Positions 1 to 10,819 of a stretch of DNA of 64,000 nucleotides are shown here, in pieces. A program made the translations under genes and the position numbers. Under the pieces are notes generated by a model. It was given only the letters and a program-made list of their open reading frames with translations. It did no database searches and was not told where the DNA came from. The stretch comes from Rosa chinensis. Taxonomy: Eukaryota > Streptophyta > Magnoliopsida > Rosales > Rosaceae. Each line of letters begins with the position of its first letter. Within the stretch, counting starts at the first letter, position 1. The DNA lies in the NCBI RefSeq assembly GCF_002994745.2, contig NC_037090.1, positions 21,898,001 through 21,962,000 of the forward strand. Direction: 5' to 3'.

Positions 1-198
1 TAGGAAAAATCTTGCTACGGCATTTTTAATGCCGTTGCAATTGAAGCATTTTTATGCTACGGCTCTCTTTTGCCGTCGCAAACTTTTTTTTTTTTTTTTT
101 GCGACTCCTTGTTTCCCGTAGCAAATCTATGACCAATGGCGACGGCATTTTTGCGCCGACGCTAACTGGGGTGGCCATTGCAATTATTTTTTGTAGTG
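1..198. mobile_element. Right end of a CACTA transposon (left part outside window)
   Basis: The stretch ends with TTTTTTGTAGTG, the usual right end of a CACTA element. It is full of short direct and inverted copies of a CTACGGCATTTTT / GCCGTTGCA type motif, the subterminal repeats on which CACTA transposase normally binds. The copia polyprotein reading frame on the minus strand resumes at about 199, so the element sits inside copia coding sequence. The other end and the target duplication lie left of the window. No coding capacity is seen. Confidence 0.75.
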
Positions 199-1475
199 CA
201 TCAACGGAGTGTGGTTCAATATCATCGGACTCAACAAACTCATGCGCGTGTGCAACTACATCATCATTATGACTGAGTTTCTATCCCACGTCTCATGTAC
301 ACTAGTGTAATTTTCATAGAGCTCTATATTCTCAGGAAAACGTTCTGACATTGAGGCATCCCCCAACGATAACCATAACCCGGAAGATTCTCATGAGACG
401 GATTTTGAGTTTTGATGATCAAAGGATTAAAATGTGCCAAAGTATCATTCGAACCCACGGGCCTCCCACGCATCCTAGCTGGGGCCATGGTCTGTAACAC
501 CAGAGTGCCACTCTCTTTGGCATTGGCGCCATGCCTACCTCCGTGTAGGGTGGTGTTACGTCCTCTAATAGGGACGTCCTTCCTTGCAGGCTTGTTTGCA
601 GCATATTTGTGTGATCTCATCACTTTAACGGGAATCGAGATGAGACATAGTGGGGACAGACTACGACAATTCCTGTCATTCCTGCTGATATTCGTGTTCT
701 TATCACCTCCTAACAACGGGAAGACTGTCTCATCAAAGTGACATCCGCAAATCTAGCGGTAAGGAGATCGCCTTGCAAGGGCATTAAGTGGCGGACGATT
801 GTTTGAGTCTCAAATCTAACTGAGTTGCCCATTCGTCTGTAAGGACCCATCATTGAGCGTTGTGGCAGCGCAATTGGCACATAAATAGCACACTCAAATA
901 TGCGTAAGTACGATATTTGTACCCAGTCACTAGCTATAACGCAGAGGTAGATTGAGTAGCGGTGGGTCGTAGATGAAGTAGCATAGCTGCATGCAATATT
1001 GCATCACCCCAAGCAGATATAAGGAGATTGGTGCGCATTACCAATGTTCGGACTACCATCGTAGTCATTTCTGCGAGACCATTTGGGTGTGTTCACGGGA
1101 ATATAATGTCCAACATCAGTCCCAATGCAATAACCATTGAAAGTCTTCGATGTAAACTCTCTAGCATCGTCAAGTCCAATTGACGGAATAGGATGATTCG
1201 GGGAGTGAGCCCGTTGTTGTATGATATGTGCTAGGAGTGTAGCATAAACAACATTACAAGTGGACAATGGAACAACACGTGACCAGCGTGTTTGCGTGTC
1301 AACCGATATCATGAGATATTTAAACGTCCGCAAGTTGGTTGAATCAGTCAGTAGAATCCCCATGGATTTTATGTAAGAACAGAATGAGTATTTTCATATC
1401 CTTTGCATAGGATGGTCTCAGTCCTAGTTTCTCTAAGGAACCGGCTTTGTAATACGAGCGAGAGGCTTTAGAAGC
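199..1475 (-). pseudogene. Ty1/copia pol fragment: integrase core and downstream linker
   Basis: Read on the minus strand from about 1440 down, the translation resembles plant copia integrase. KLGLRPSYAKD is followed by a catalytic-core block with MISVDTQTRWSRV (first Asp) and SIGLDDAREFTSKTF (second Asp). Next comes a degenerate stretch like NLLISAWGDAILHAAML (about 1000-1040), then a glycine-poor linker (324-716) and, at about 330-199, a piece like NSVIMMM followed by SDDIEP-type residues. The linker normally leads into reverse transcriptase, but a CACTA element cuts it at 199. Several stops and frameshifts are present (near 960, 920 and 800). This is the family that copies itself through RNA and inserts with this integrase; this copy is dead. 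Confidence 0.8.
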
Positions 1476-2520
1476 AACCAATGAGAATTTTGGTTAGGCC
1501 TGAGCGTCTGAAACACTATTTGAAGCAAGTTGGTGATTGCCGCAGCACCTGGGGTGCCATCACCATGATGGACGTCATCCATGGCGACATGGATAGGGAC
1601 TATGCCAGCCCTAGGCTGGTGGTGGACGGAGGCGGTGCCCTAGGCAGCAACGTCGGTCACACTTAGTACAGGAATCAACTTTTGATTCATGCTTCATTTC
1701 GCTCGAGAGAAAGCATGTCCATGTGAAGTCCTTAGTAGACGGATCATCATATCATGACCAGGATGACTTATCTTGACTTGACAAAGCCAATATGTGTCTA
1801 AATCCAAGAGATCTTCTCTCATAACTTCATTGGATTTAATAGCTCGAATAGTGACATAGAGTCCACTAGAGAGACACATAAACTTCTCTAAGATGCGCCT
1901 TTATTCACAATCATTAGAAGTATTGCAAAGGAACTCATTTCCGTTCTCTACACGCGTTTTTGCATGGAATCTGTTGGCTATTCATAGTGCGATTTTCCCT
2001 AGGAGCGTAGAGAGTTTCTGTGACAGTAATTAAGGTGCCATTTGGCAAGTGGAACTTGGGCTATTCCATGTCCTTGAATTAATACTGATGACCCAGCCAT
2101 CGTAGTCACAAAGTAATATGCTCAGAATCAAAATTGAGTCATAATGAAAAGAACTCAAAATTTTATTCATAAGCCAACGGAATATGTCATTGTCTCTTAA
2201 CCACTAGGAGAATCTAATCCAAATGCTAGGTAATGCAAAACAAAGGTAGTCGTTTGACTTCTTTCGGTAACTCAAAAATAAATATGACCAGGTGAGTAGA
2301 GAGATGTCGGTGGAGCAAAGCTCGCTTAAGTACCACTTATCTCAAAACCTTCCTAGACATCATAATCATTTTGAATGAGCCTATGTGAAGAAAAACTAAA
2401 CCAATGGCATTTACTACAAAGTATATGGCAATTGCCTCTTACATCTCTTGGAAAAATAAAGACTTAGACAGAATTGGCGATCTATTAATCCCAGCCAGAT
2501 TTGTAGTCTTAAACCCTTCA
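1476..2520 (-). pseudogene. Ty1/copia protease and pre-integrase region, decayed
   Basis: This lies between the copia gag (above 2520) and integrase (below 1475) and has the same orientation. The clearest block is 1694-1879, which translates to CLSSGLYVTIRAIKSNEV followed by DTYWLCQVKISHPGHDMM. This matches the pre-integrase zinc-binding segment of copia polyproteins (a RLGHPG-type motif, here ISHPGHD). The segment 1476-1690 is an alanine- and proline-rich linker-like stretch that may be part of the element or a small insertion. A protease should lie at about 2000-2500, but I cannot point to its DTG/DSG active site, so the enzyme is not supported by a motif. Confidence 0.6.
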
Positions 2521-3575
2521 CTCTAGATCATTTTCTTGATCCTCTTGTTCCACATAGTGAGCTTCTCTTGCTTCACAATATGCTTTGTAAGCGGTGACAA
2601 TTTCTTCACGAGCTCTACAAATGTGTGCCCAATGACCGGATACTCCACATCGAGAACATACATCTCTTTACTAAGACTCCATTGATTGAGGCGCTTTGAA
2701 AGCGTCATTTAGATGGCTCTTAGTGTTGGTGGCGCCACCAACATGGCCAGAGGTGTTGCCTCCCTCTCTCTTTCCACGTTGACCTCTTCAGTTCCGTGTT
2801 CGCCTATTTTGGCGGTTACCTTCCCAAGTAGAGCGATTATATGGACTAAGACGTCCAGAAATATCCGTAAGATTAGGGTTTCATTCTTGGCACCCTCTCT
2901 TAGGGGCGCAACAATAATTGGATTCCGGAATATGCTTTGTTTCCACGAATCTCGAATTATAGTTCTTCACAAGGATGTTGTCATGCTTTTCAGCGACATT
3001 CATAGCTAAAATGAGTTCATGAAACCTTATGATCCATCCTGCAGTAACATCGATTCGATAGTTCTTAAAAACCATCAATGCAGAGATGGGGAAGGTGGAG
3101 AGAGTCTTCTCAATCAATATCGCATTTGTGATCTCTTTACCACAGAATTCCATTAAGGATTTAATGCGAAGTGCTTCTGAGTAGTAGTCAAGAACTTATT
3201 TGAAATCACAGAATCGTAGGCTATGCCATCTCACTTCTAGGTCAGGAAGCAGGGAGTCATGGACGTTGCCAAATCTTTCTTCGAGTGAGACCCACAGTCT
3301 TCTGGGGTCTTCTTCATTCATGCACTCGTACTGGAGAGAATCCTCCGTATGACGAGTCATTAGGATGATGGCTTTCGCCTTATTTGCCTCTAAGGCTGCT
3401 CATTTGCTTCCAAAGCTTGAGCTTGCTCAACAGTTAGCACGTCCTGGCTAGGCTCGAAAATCATATCTAGGATTCCATCGACCTTGAGATGCTGGCGGAT
3501 ATCATGAACCCACCTGTGATATCCAAAGCCAGTTGTTCCCAATGGAGCAAAGTCCAATTTGTTCAGGTTACTCAT
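2521..3575 (-). pseudogene. Ty1/copia gag, broken
   Basis: The likely start is the ATG at 3575 (minus), opening MSNLNKLDFAPLGTTGFGYH, a typical copia gag N-terminus, followed by WVHDIRQHLKVDGILDMI. The frame stops at about 3390. It is picked up by a second block (3153-2881) with EFCGKEITNAILIEKTLSTF and NVAEKHDNILVKNYNSR. A degenerate zinc-knuckle region follows (about 2700-2600), where a CxxC-type CCHC motif is still suggested out of frame. Gag proteins form the particle in which copia RNA is reverse transcribed. Frameshifts at about 3390 and 2700 and several stops make it non-functional. The order gag, pre-integrase, integrase confirms a Ty1/copia arrangement on the minus strand. Confidence 0.8.
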
Positions 3576-4526
3576 CCTGAAAGGAAACAAGAAAAAAAGG
3601 TTAGTTTTGGAGTGTAAAAAGCTAACACAAAAACATATAAAATTCCTGAGCGTAATCGCTTCCAAGAAATTAGGAATTTCTTAGCGTAAATCGCTTCTAA
3701 GAAATTAAATTCCAAGAGGTATTGGATTAGATCGAAACAATGATGTAAGTGGTCGATCATAAATTCTCTACAAAGTCTAAGTTTGGAGATCTCAACAAGC
3801 TTTAAGCTTAGAGTGATCTCCAAACTTAGAGTGAGCACGAACCCTCATAAACCCTCCCCTATGATGAAGAGGGGGGGGGGGGGTGGGGTAGAAGAAGGGA
3901 GGTTGCAAGTCCCCAATAAAAAGAAGAGAAATTGAATTAAAAAACTCTAAAAAATGGGAACTTTTAGAAAAAAAATACCTCGAAATAGGTCGCTGGAAAA
4001 TTTGACGGGAAAAAGTCGCCGGAAATGGCCAGAAAAGTCGCCCGAAAAATTGGCCGGGAAAGTCTCCGGTGGTCATTAACTGCTGACGTGGTCGTGGGGT
4101 CCAGTGCTGACGTAGCTGCTGACGTGGCTTGGCCTGCCTCCCCCTTTTTTTTCCTCTTTTCTGCCGGTTTTCTGCAGAAACTTTTGGTTGCCGGTTTAGT
4201 AACTTCTAGACCGGTTTTTGGTCCTTTTCTTTCGGTTCCTGAATCGTCAGGTTGAGAGGTGTCTGGTGACAAAATTTGGTGGAAATTGGATGTCCGAAAG
4301 ATGGTGAACCAGTGGAATATTTGCTGCGGGTTGTATGGAGCTTCTGATGGCCAGTTCGGTAGATTTTGGCCGGTTCTTGGGGTGGCGCCACCGGTTCTGG
4401 ACTCTTGGGATCGAGTTCTTCAAGGTGTGAGGTGGAGGCAAAAAAGGCTTCAGGGTTTTGTATTCGGATTCAAGGTTTTTAGCTTCTTGAATAACGGTTT
4501 AGCTATTTGTTTCAGGGTTAAGGCTT
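3576..4526 (-). other. Untranslated leader of the copia element
   Basis: This 950-base stretch lies between the gag start and the primer-binding-like site and has no convincing reading frame on either strand. It holds a short G-run (about 3870-3885), a direct repeat of AGTGATCTCCAAACTTAG-type sequence (about 3780-3835) and GC-rich patches at 4000-4130. A long untranslated leader is common in copia elements. Confidence 0.5.
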
Positions 4527-4745
4527 CGTGCTGATAACGTGTTTTAGAGAAACGGGAATTGAGAGAAAATTGCTGTGTGTTTTCATTGATAATAAGGGTT
4601 TCTTTATATAGAGGATTACAATGCATAGAATCTGAATTGTACAAGGAAATGTAATCATACAATGAATGGATATCTCTAAGATATTCTCTCTAATTAAAAC
4701 TCTATTACCACTAGGTCAAGTAACCTAGAGTTTGAGCCAGACACA
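4527..4745 (-). repeat. Copia LTR with adjoining primer-site-like motif
   Basis: On the minus strand the sequence ...CTCTAAAACA ends at 4540 and is followed by CGTTATCAGCACG (4538-4527), a position and form typical of an initiator-methionine tRNA priming site in plant copia elements. The LTR carries a TATA-like CTCTATATAAAGAAACCC around 4590-4610 (minus). The inner LTR edge at 4540 is supported by a CA end. The outer edge is only a guess, because the matching TG start could not be fixed. Confidence 0.5.
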
Positions 4746-5694
4746 CAAATATAGATTTACTTGAACACAAAATTTATTAATCTTTTAGGGTCAATTTTGT
4801 CAAAATTTTAGATTTTAGCTAATAAAATCTCTTCTCTATATTAAGAGAGAGGGAGATATATATCATCAGCGAAGCCACCTTTATAACGACCCAAATCTCA
4901 AGATCTATTCGAAAACCATTGAATCATTATTAGCTCAATTTTCCTATTAATTTTTAAAATTAAAATCAATTAGAAATCATGCCATTACACAATTTATGTC
5001 CAAAACATTGAGCCGCTATCCGCATGCTCATATATGAATTTTGTCCTTCCCTAATAATGTCTGAGTTACCACAGTCATACTCATAAAATCGTAGGGCTAC
5101 CACAGTCACACCCAGATAATGTTTGAGCTTCCTCAGTCATGCTCAAATAGTAGTATTGTGTCACCAAACGTTTACTCAATGAATTTTTGGCCACCAACAA
5201 CATGCCAAAACATACATAAAAACCCACAAATCTATTTACCTAACTATTTTAAAAAGTAAATCACTCATAAAACGATGTTATAAGTATCACACTATGGTTT
5301 ACTTTTCATTGTTCTTTATACTTGCAATTGTATAACTCCATAGAGCAAAATCAAGCGCTGTAGAATTCTCATCAATTTTCCAACGTAATAACAAGGTAGA
5401 AATTGAGTACTCAATCATTTAAGCCTCACCACCATATGATCAGATAACAAAATCTTTCATTCTAGTCTCACAATTCAGACCTAATTGAAATAATCCTGAT
5501 ACTGAGCACTACTCAAAACCCAAGACAATTAAACAATATGAAATCACCTCAAACGGTTACACCAAAAAATTACAAATCCAATCTTACAAATCTCAAGCTT
5601 AACAACTTCAATTCGTATCATAGAAATAAAAATTCACCTATGCAATTTTTTTCGTGAATTCAACCACAAGGAACTAACTGATCTGGATTCTTTC
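4746..5694. other. AT-rich stretch without a recognisable gene
   Basis: There is no reading frame of note. Three imperfect copies of a 31-bp unit containing ACCACAGTCA.ACTCA lie at about 5068-5155. The rest looks like decayed intergenic or LTR sequence. Confidence 0.4.
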
Positions 5695-6160
5695 TTGAAG
5701 GAAAAGATGGATAAGATCAAGAAGCTAACTGATTACCATGATCATAAGAATATTCCTCAGCCAGCAGCCATTGAGGATGGAAATTCTTATGATCACATCA
5801 TGAGCCAAATTGCTAGAAACTCCACTGATTCTCTCTTTGGTTCTTTGAAGAGAGGAAAGAGAAAACAATCTGGGATGATGACAGAAAGTTCTAGCATCAG
5901 TAGTGCAATGGACACACAGGGCTCCTGCAACCAAATACAACAGTTCATGATTGTCATTATGGAGATGGGGTTAAGGAGGAAACATTTTACTAGGCAGAAT
6001 CTGATGAAAATTATAAGGGGCAAAAAAAAAAAAAACATTATACGTACCTTTGGTAAATCACTGATTCGATTATTGAGAAATGCTAGGTTTGTTTGCATCA
6101 TCTTTGTTTCTATCTCTTTGCTTTCTACATATACACAACTTCAAATCTCAACCATCAGAT
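5695..6160 (+). CDS. Unrecognised open frame, cut by a solo LTR
   Basis: An open frame of about 155 codons opens MKEKMDKIKKLTDYHDHKN and continues with a serine-rich, lysine-rich part (NSTDSLFGSLKRGKRKQSG). I do not recognise a family. The frame is open upstream of the ATG for some codons, so the true start may be elsewhere or in another exon. A run of A at 6022-6035 near the 3' part may have shifted the frame: before it the residues look protein-like, after it they do not. The solo LTR with a 5-bp duplication begins at 6161, so whatever this was has been interrupted. It may be a host gene exon, a captured fragment or chance. Confidence 0.25.
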
Positions 6161-7651
6161 TGTAAACACGAAAAATCCTGCAACGAATGAAAGAAGGACA
6201 CGTGTACAAAATAATAATTTTATTAATTTAAATGCGGGTTACAATCTCTGTAGATGCTCTTTCACAAGATTCTCCTCTGATTCGATCTCTGACGTTGATT
6301 TAATCCAAGGGTGGCGAGCACTTGATCTTGAATCAAACAGTTGCAATGTGGACTTCCTGCTATGTTGACGATTTGAGGAAGACGTTGACCAAGAGCTGTA
6401 GAAGCTTGATATTGATCAAATTTAGGGCCACGAGTGGTGTTACGTGGTGAGCATTCTTCGGCTTTGGTAGGGGATGAACCAGCACGTGTGTTTGGTGCTT
6501 GTTGATTCTCCACGAGCTTGATGAAGAACTTTGGCAGAAGTTTTGCTTTGTTGACGACTTGAAGACGACGAATGATCAAGGGTTGTAGAGGCTTGAACTT
6601 GATCAGATTTGAACCACGAGCGGTGTCACGTGGCGAGTATGGCTTTTGATGGTGGATAAATCAGCACATGTGTTTGGTACTTGTTGATCCTCCGTGTGTT
6701 TGACGACTTCCGAGCTTGTAGGTGATTTCCCTTGCTTGTCTGAAGTCGGCGAGGTGAAGAGACCGGCTATTTGGCAGCTTGATGGTTCTTCACGAGCTTG
6801 AGAGACTTCTGAGCTTTGGAGAGGTTTCTTCCGTCTGCTTGCGTCCCTCTGTCTGTCGTCGTCCTCGATGGTGTACTTGGCTCAAGGGCGATTGACGCTT
6901 GATCTTGAATCGTATGATGGCGACGAGGGTTGACACGTGACGAGTGCTTTGACTTGAGGTTGGTGATGAACCGGCTATTTGGCAGCTTGAAGGCTCTTCA
7001 CGCGCTTGAAGACTTATGAACTTTGGGAGTGATTTTTCTCTCCGGCCGAAGTCTTCCTTTTGATTTGAGAAGGGGTATTTATAGTGTCGGCGTCTCTCTC
7101 AATTTGGAATGCATTGATGACACGTAATTAATTGTATTTTCCTTAATTACGTAATCAAATCAATCAGTCTTAATTAACTGATTTAATCACGACTATTAAG
7201 GAATTAACCAATTAATTTGATGGCTGATTTTAATTGTATTCCGTTAATATCACAATTAAATCAATCCGTTTTGGTTAACCGATTTAATTATGATTATTAA
7301 GAAATTTAGCCAATTAATTGGATGACTGATTGTCGTCTTGATCAATTTAAATAAATTGATATCTAATCAGCAGACGAGATTTAATACTTGATTTGACTCG
7401 GAATCAATTGATTTAATTTGATTGATCCGCTTTAATATCAGTTGATTTAGTTGGAGCAAATTCATTTATTACCGTCGGGCCTTTCATGTGTTGCCAAGTG
7501 TCATTCTCTGAGTCTGCGTGATTTTGCTGACTCACAAGCCACGTAAACTTTTTGTGAGACCCACATGCCGACTAAATTTGTTCGGTCATAATTTTGAGTG
7601 TTGACCGAATTATTTAATGAATTTATTTTCATTAAATTTTTGGTGTCTACA
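6161..7651 (-). repeat. Solo LTR, 1491 bp, with 5-bp target duplication CAGAT
   Basis: It begins TGTAAACACG and ends GGTGTCTACA, giving matching inverted termini (TGTARACAC). CAGAT stands immediately before (6156-6160) and after (7652-7656), the 5-bp duplication expected of an LTR-retrotransposon insertion. A TATA-like CACTATAAATACCCC on the minus strand near 7070-7090 sets the orientation. Within it, a block of about 250 bp containing a GACGACTTGAAGACGACG-type sequence and CACGTGGCGAG is repeated imperfectly between 6370 and 6990. No coding region or second LTR is present, so the interior was lost by LTR-LTR recombination. Confidence 0.85.
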
Positions 7652-7864
7652 CAGATAATGGAAAGTAAACTCCTAAACACACTATAAGAGCTTTTGTTTT
7701 GTCTCACACCATCTCAATTTCGCTTCAACTTATAAATCTGGTTCGAGGGTTCCAAAAGTCAAGGACATTGTGGTTGGTGGATTGGATTTTTCAGTATTCT
7801 TACCTCTACCCAAAATTTTCCTTTTCTATTCTTGTCATTTATGTTCTAGACTATTATCAACTTT

Positions 7865-8003
7865 ACGATTAATCATTCTTTCAAAATCCAGTAAATCAGT
7901 ATTCATTAAATTAGTTGCACAAGCGATTCCGACCTGTGTCATGAGTGTGTTACAACCTCCGAAAGGTATTTATAAAACATTTTTTCAATTAATGGTGGGA
8001 TGA
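7865..8003 (+). pseudogene. LINE fragment, region after the reverse transcriptase
   Basis: The translation KSVFIKLVAQAIPTCVMSVL followed by QPPKGIY matches the conserved block that follows the polymerase domain in plant LINE ORF2 proteins (form: GREVLIKAVAQAIPTYVMSVF.LPK). Only about 45 residues remain before a stop. No poly(A) tail or flanking duplication was found. It is a short relic, on the opposite strand from the longer LINE relic near 11 kb. Confidence 0.6.
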
Positions 8004-8186
8004 AGATAGGCCTGAATAGAAAAAGACGAAAGAGTGAAACTGTGAAAGACTGCATCGAATCGATCAGTTTGGTATGGATTTTTTGCCTAAAATAAAACAC
8101 TTTGGTTTGGTTCGATTTCATTATGGTAATTATCTGTGTCGATCTGAGTCCTTATGTTTGATTTTTTGGTTGGACCAAAAAAAAAA

Positions 8187-8231
<45 letters not shown>

Positions 8232-8638
8232 TATGCCCACCCACTATATGTGTGGAGAGAAGTTAAAGTAGTGGGAAAACTTTCCGTACAACTACCACAT
8301 TTTCTGCTTTTAATTTTTTTTCTTCTATTTTACAATTGATCATATTATCCTTATTGATTAATTATATTTCATAGTTTTTTAATATATAAAGGTTAAATTG
8401 GTAAAAAAAAATTCTGTTTTGGAGAGCTCTGTTCTCTTAATTATAGTATAGATATATATATATATATATATAGGCTATTTTTGCAAGGCTATACATTTCG
8501 CATAGACTTCACTGCAGGAAATCCAAAACCCATTAACCCCAAAATCCCTAACCAAACTGATTAAGTCCATTTCAAGAAATCCCATCTCAGTCTTCTCCTA
8601 AACCAAAACTCTAAACTAATCCCTTTTTCAATTTCATT
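8004..8638. other. AT-rich noncoding stretch
   Basis: Apart from the microsatellite, no gene or element boundary could be supported here. Confidence 0.4.
8191..8229. repeat. (AT)n microsatellite
   Basis: About 19 uninterrupted AT dinucleotides follow a short A-run. A second short (TA) run is at about 8453-8472. Confidence 0.95.
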
Positions 8639-9050
8639 GGACAATTCTTAGGTTCACTCCTAGGGTGAATGAGCATATTCACTCTCTAATGCGATTAATG
8701 CATTTTAACTTTATAATTTTCTAATCCAAACATTCATGTTACATGACATTATACAAAGATTAGTTCTGTAAAAAATCAATCAAATTGAAGACCTTTTAGT
8801 TATTCATTTCTATGAAGTACATGGACGGTTCATCATAATAGTAGTAAGTGTTGTTAGAACCATCCATTTGTTTGATTCAATTAGATAATTAAACGATTTT
8901 TGATTCGCTTAATGTTTTTATAGAGATGATTGTTAAAGACTAATTTAAGATATGGACCGTTGGATAATAAATATATTAAATAAAAGTATGTTAATCGACA
9001 ACAGAGCTGAATATGCTCGTTCACCCAAGGGTTGAACCTAAGAATTGTCC
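8639..9050. mobile_element. Mutator-type MITE, 412 bp
   Basis: The ends are near-perfect inverted repeats of about 45 bp: left GGACAATTCTTAGGTTCACT, right (reverse complement) GGACAATTCTTAGGTTCAAC, both followed by a GGGTGAA.GAGCATATTCA-type sequence. The flanks AATTTCATT (8630-8638) and AATTTAATT (9051-9059) are a 9-bp duplication with one mismatch, the length typical of Mutator-like elements. There is no coding sequence, so it would depend on a transposase from elsewhere. Confidence 0.8.
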
Positions 9051-9348
9051 AATTTAATTATCAACCTTCTTCAGAAAGATCAAAAATTGAAATCCCTAAA
9101 TTCAATGTCCATGGCCTCCTCAATCCTCACCAGTCATCTCCAAATCTAGAGTCTCAAAGTCTGGCTTTACAACCTGAAATTGGAAAATAGGTTGTCTTAA
9201 TTTTCGAACAAGCTGAGATTAAGAAAGCACCCATGATGGCATCTTAGTGTCCACCAAAATCTTTGCAAAATAAAAGAAAGATAGCAGAGAGGAAAACAAA
9301 GACAAATTAATCAACCACGAGGTCGTGGGTTTGGGATCATTTCTATTA

Positions 9349-9647
9349 AGGAAATGAATCTCATATGATCTGGAGTCTTCGTCACCAGCCATGAGGTATT
9401 TTGTTTGTGTAGATTTCTAGGTTCTCAAGAGCGATTGCTCTGATACCATAAAGAGATTTGATAGTGTGAATAATATGTAATAACTTCTATTCATTCAGAA
9501 TGGTTTACAACGTTTTATACAACAAAGATGCTAATTCTATCCACAATTATAGGACTAACTATAGTAATACAAATCTCTTAATTAACTTGTGATGATACAG
9601 AAGATCCCAATAACGAAGACTCCAGATCATATGAGATTCATTTCCTC
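9349..9647. repeat. 34-bp perfect inverted repeats flanking a copia LTR remnant
   Basis: The arms at 9349-9382 and 9614-9647 are exact reverse complements. Between them, 9437-9448 (minus strand) reads TGGTATCAGAGC, the classic initiator-methionine tRNA priming site of copia elements, with an LTR-like stretch from 9449 to about 9600. On the minus strand an ATG at 9392 opens MAGDEDSRSYEIHFLN, a copia gag-like start. The right arm encodes the same EDSRSYEIHFLN reading outward on the plus strand. So the 5' part of one coding sequence occurs in both orientations around the LTR. Confidence 0.65.
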
Positions 9648-9674
9648 AATATTCAACCAGATGGATAAGCCAAT

Positions 9675-9834
9675 ATTCGGTGAAATCGATAGGAAGCAAC
9701 AATAAGTTGAAAATGAGAAACAAGCAAAATGTAAGTACTATAGCACTGACCTTGCTTGTGATTTTTCCTTCAGTGGTACAAGTAGTCTTAGGAGACATAT
9801 AGAACAAATATCAAGAAATCCCGATAAATTATAA
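9675..9834 (+). pseudogene. hAT transposase fragment: BED-type zinc finger
   Basis: The translation includes AKCKYYSTDLACDFSFSGTS then SLRRHIEQISRNPD. This is the form of the BED zinc finger at the N-terminus of plant hAT transposases (C..C, then GTSSLRRH). The second zinc cysteine of the first pair is Tyr here, and stops lie just before and after. No dimerisation domain is seen downstream. It is an isolated relic of about 50 residues. Confidence 0.6.
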
Positions 9835-10819
9835 GTAAATTGTAAAATAAATTATCAACTCAATTATTATCAATTTAAAACAATAAGATAAATTAATATT
9901 CAAGAAATAATACTACACGCTCATTTATTTTAAAAATAAATGTCCACTCATAGAATTGTGGCTATGATGGTAGTTTGATGATTTCCACCTCAAACTTGAT
10001 CTATACATCGTCTAAACAATTTGATACTATGAATAATTATTTTCGATTCTCGAAAATAAATCAACGATAATTAAATCGAAACCCTAAAACGATAATTCTA
10101 CAAATGCTCGAGATCAATTGGAACGATCTCAAATTGCATGGATCACGTTTACTCGATTATTCAAACAATCTATTGAAAAATGGGTTGATCCAACGGTCGA
10201 TTCTTCCTGAATCGAAATCTGAATCTCCGAAACTTCAGAAATTCCGATCATTTTCAAAACATTCACCAATCGATACAAAATTTATATCCACATGTCCGTA
10301 ACGCTACACTCTACCTAATGGACCAAAACAGAAGGCCTGAAGTGGCTGGACGTGTCGGCACAAGCGGCCGTGCATGGGCTCTATGCACCACCACCGCCAC
10401 CTCCAACTCCAATTAAATTGGGCAGCAAGGCCTATACCAAATTCTTCCTCTCAACATCCTGAACAACTTTCTCAACTAAGACCAAGTCTAATTTTAAGTG
10501 TAGAAGTCGAAATTTACCTTGAAAGGATTTGGGGCCAAAATTGTTCAAATCCGAAATTCGACTTCCTCTGGTTGAATTGAGATTTGAAACTTAGTGGATT
10601 TGTAGAGCATGGCAAGACAAATAAAGCCTGGTTAGTCTGAACATCCAATTTAAGCGTGCCATATGTTCAGGAACTCAGTTTAACATGCTTTACAACTTTC
10701 ATGAAGGAAATTTTCTCAAAAAGTAAACAAAAGAAAAAGTCAACATTTGGAAGCCCTAAAACTTCGAAACGAAAGTAAAGTAAAGATAATTTTGTTTACC
10801 ATCCGAATGACTAGTAAGC
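9835..10819. other. Noncoding stretch, no gene seen
   Basis: The frames at 10104-10301 and 10374-10580 have no recognisable content. The sequence resembles decayed LTR or intergenic DNA. Confidence 0.4.

Noticed and set aside
8074..8339. Frames through the (AT)n run
   Set aside because: The translation is tyrosine-isoleucine repeat from the microsatellite.
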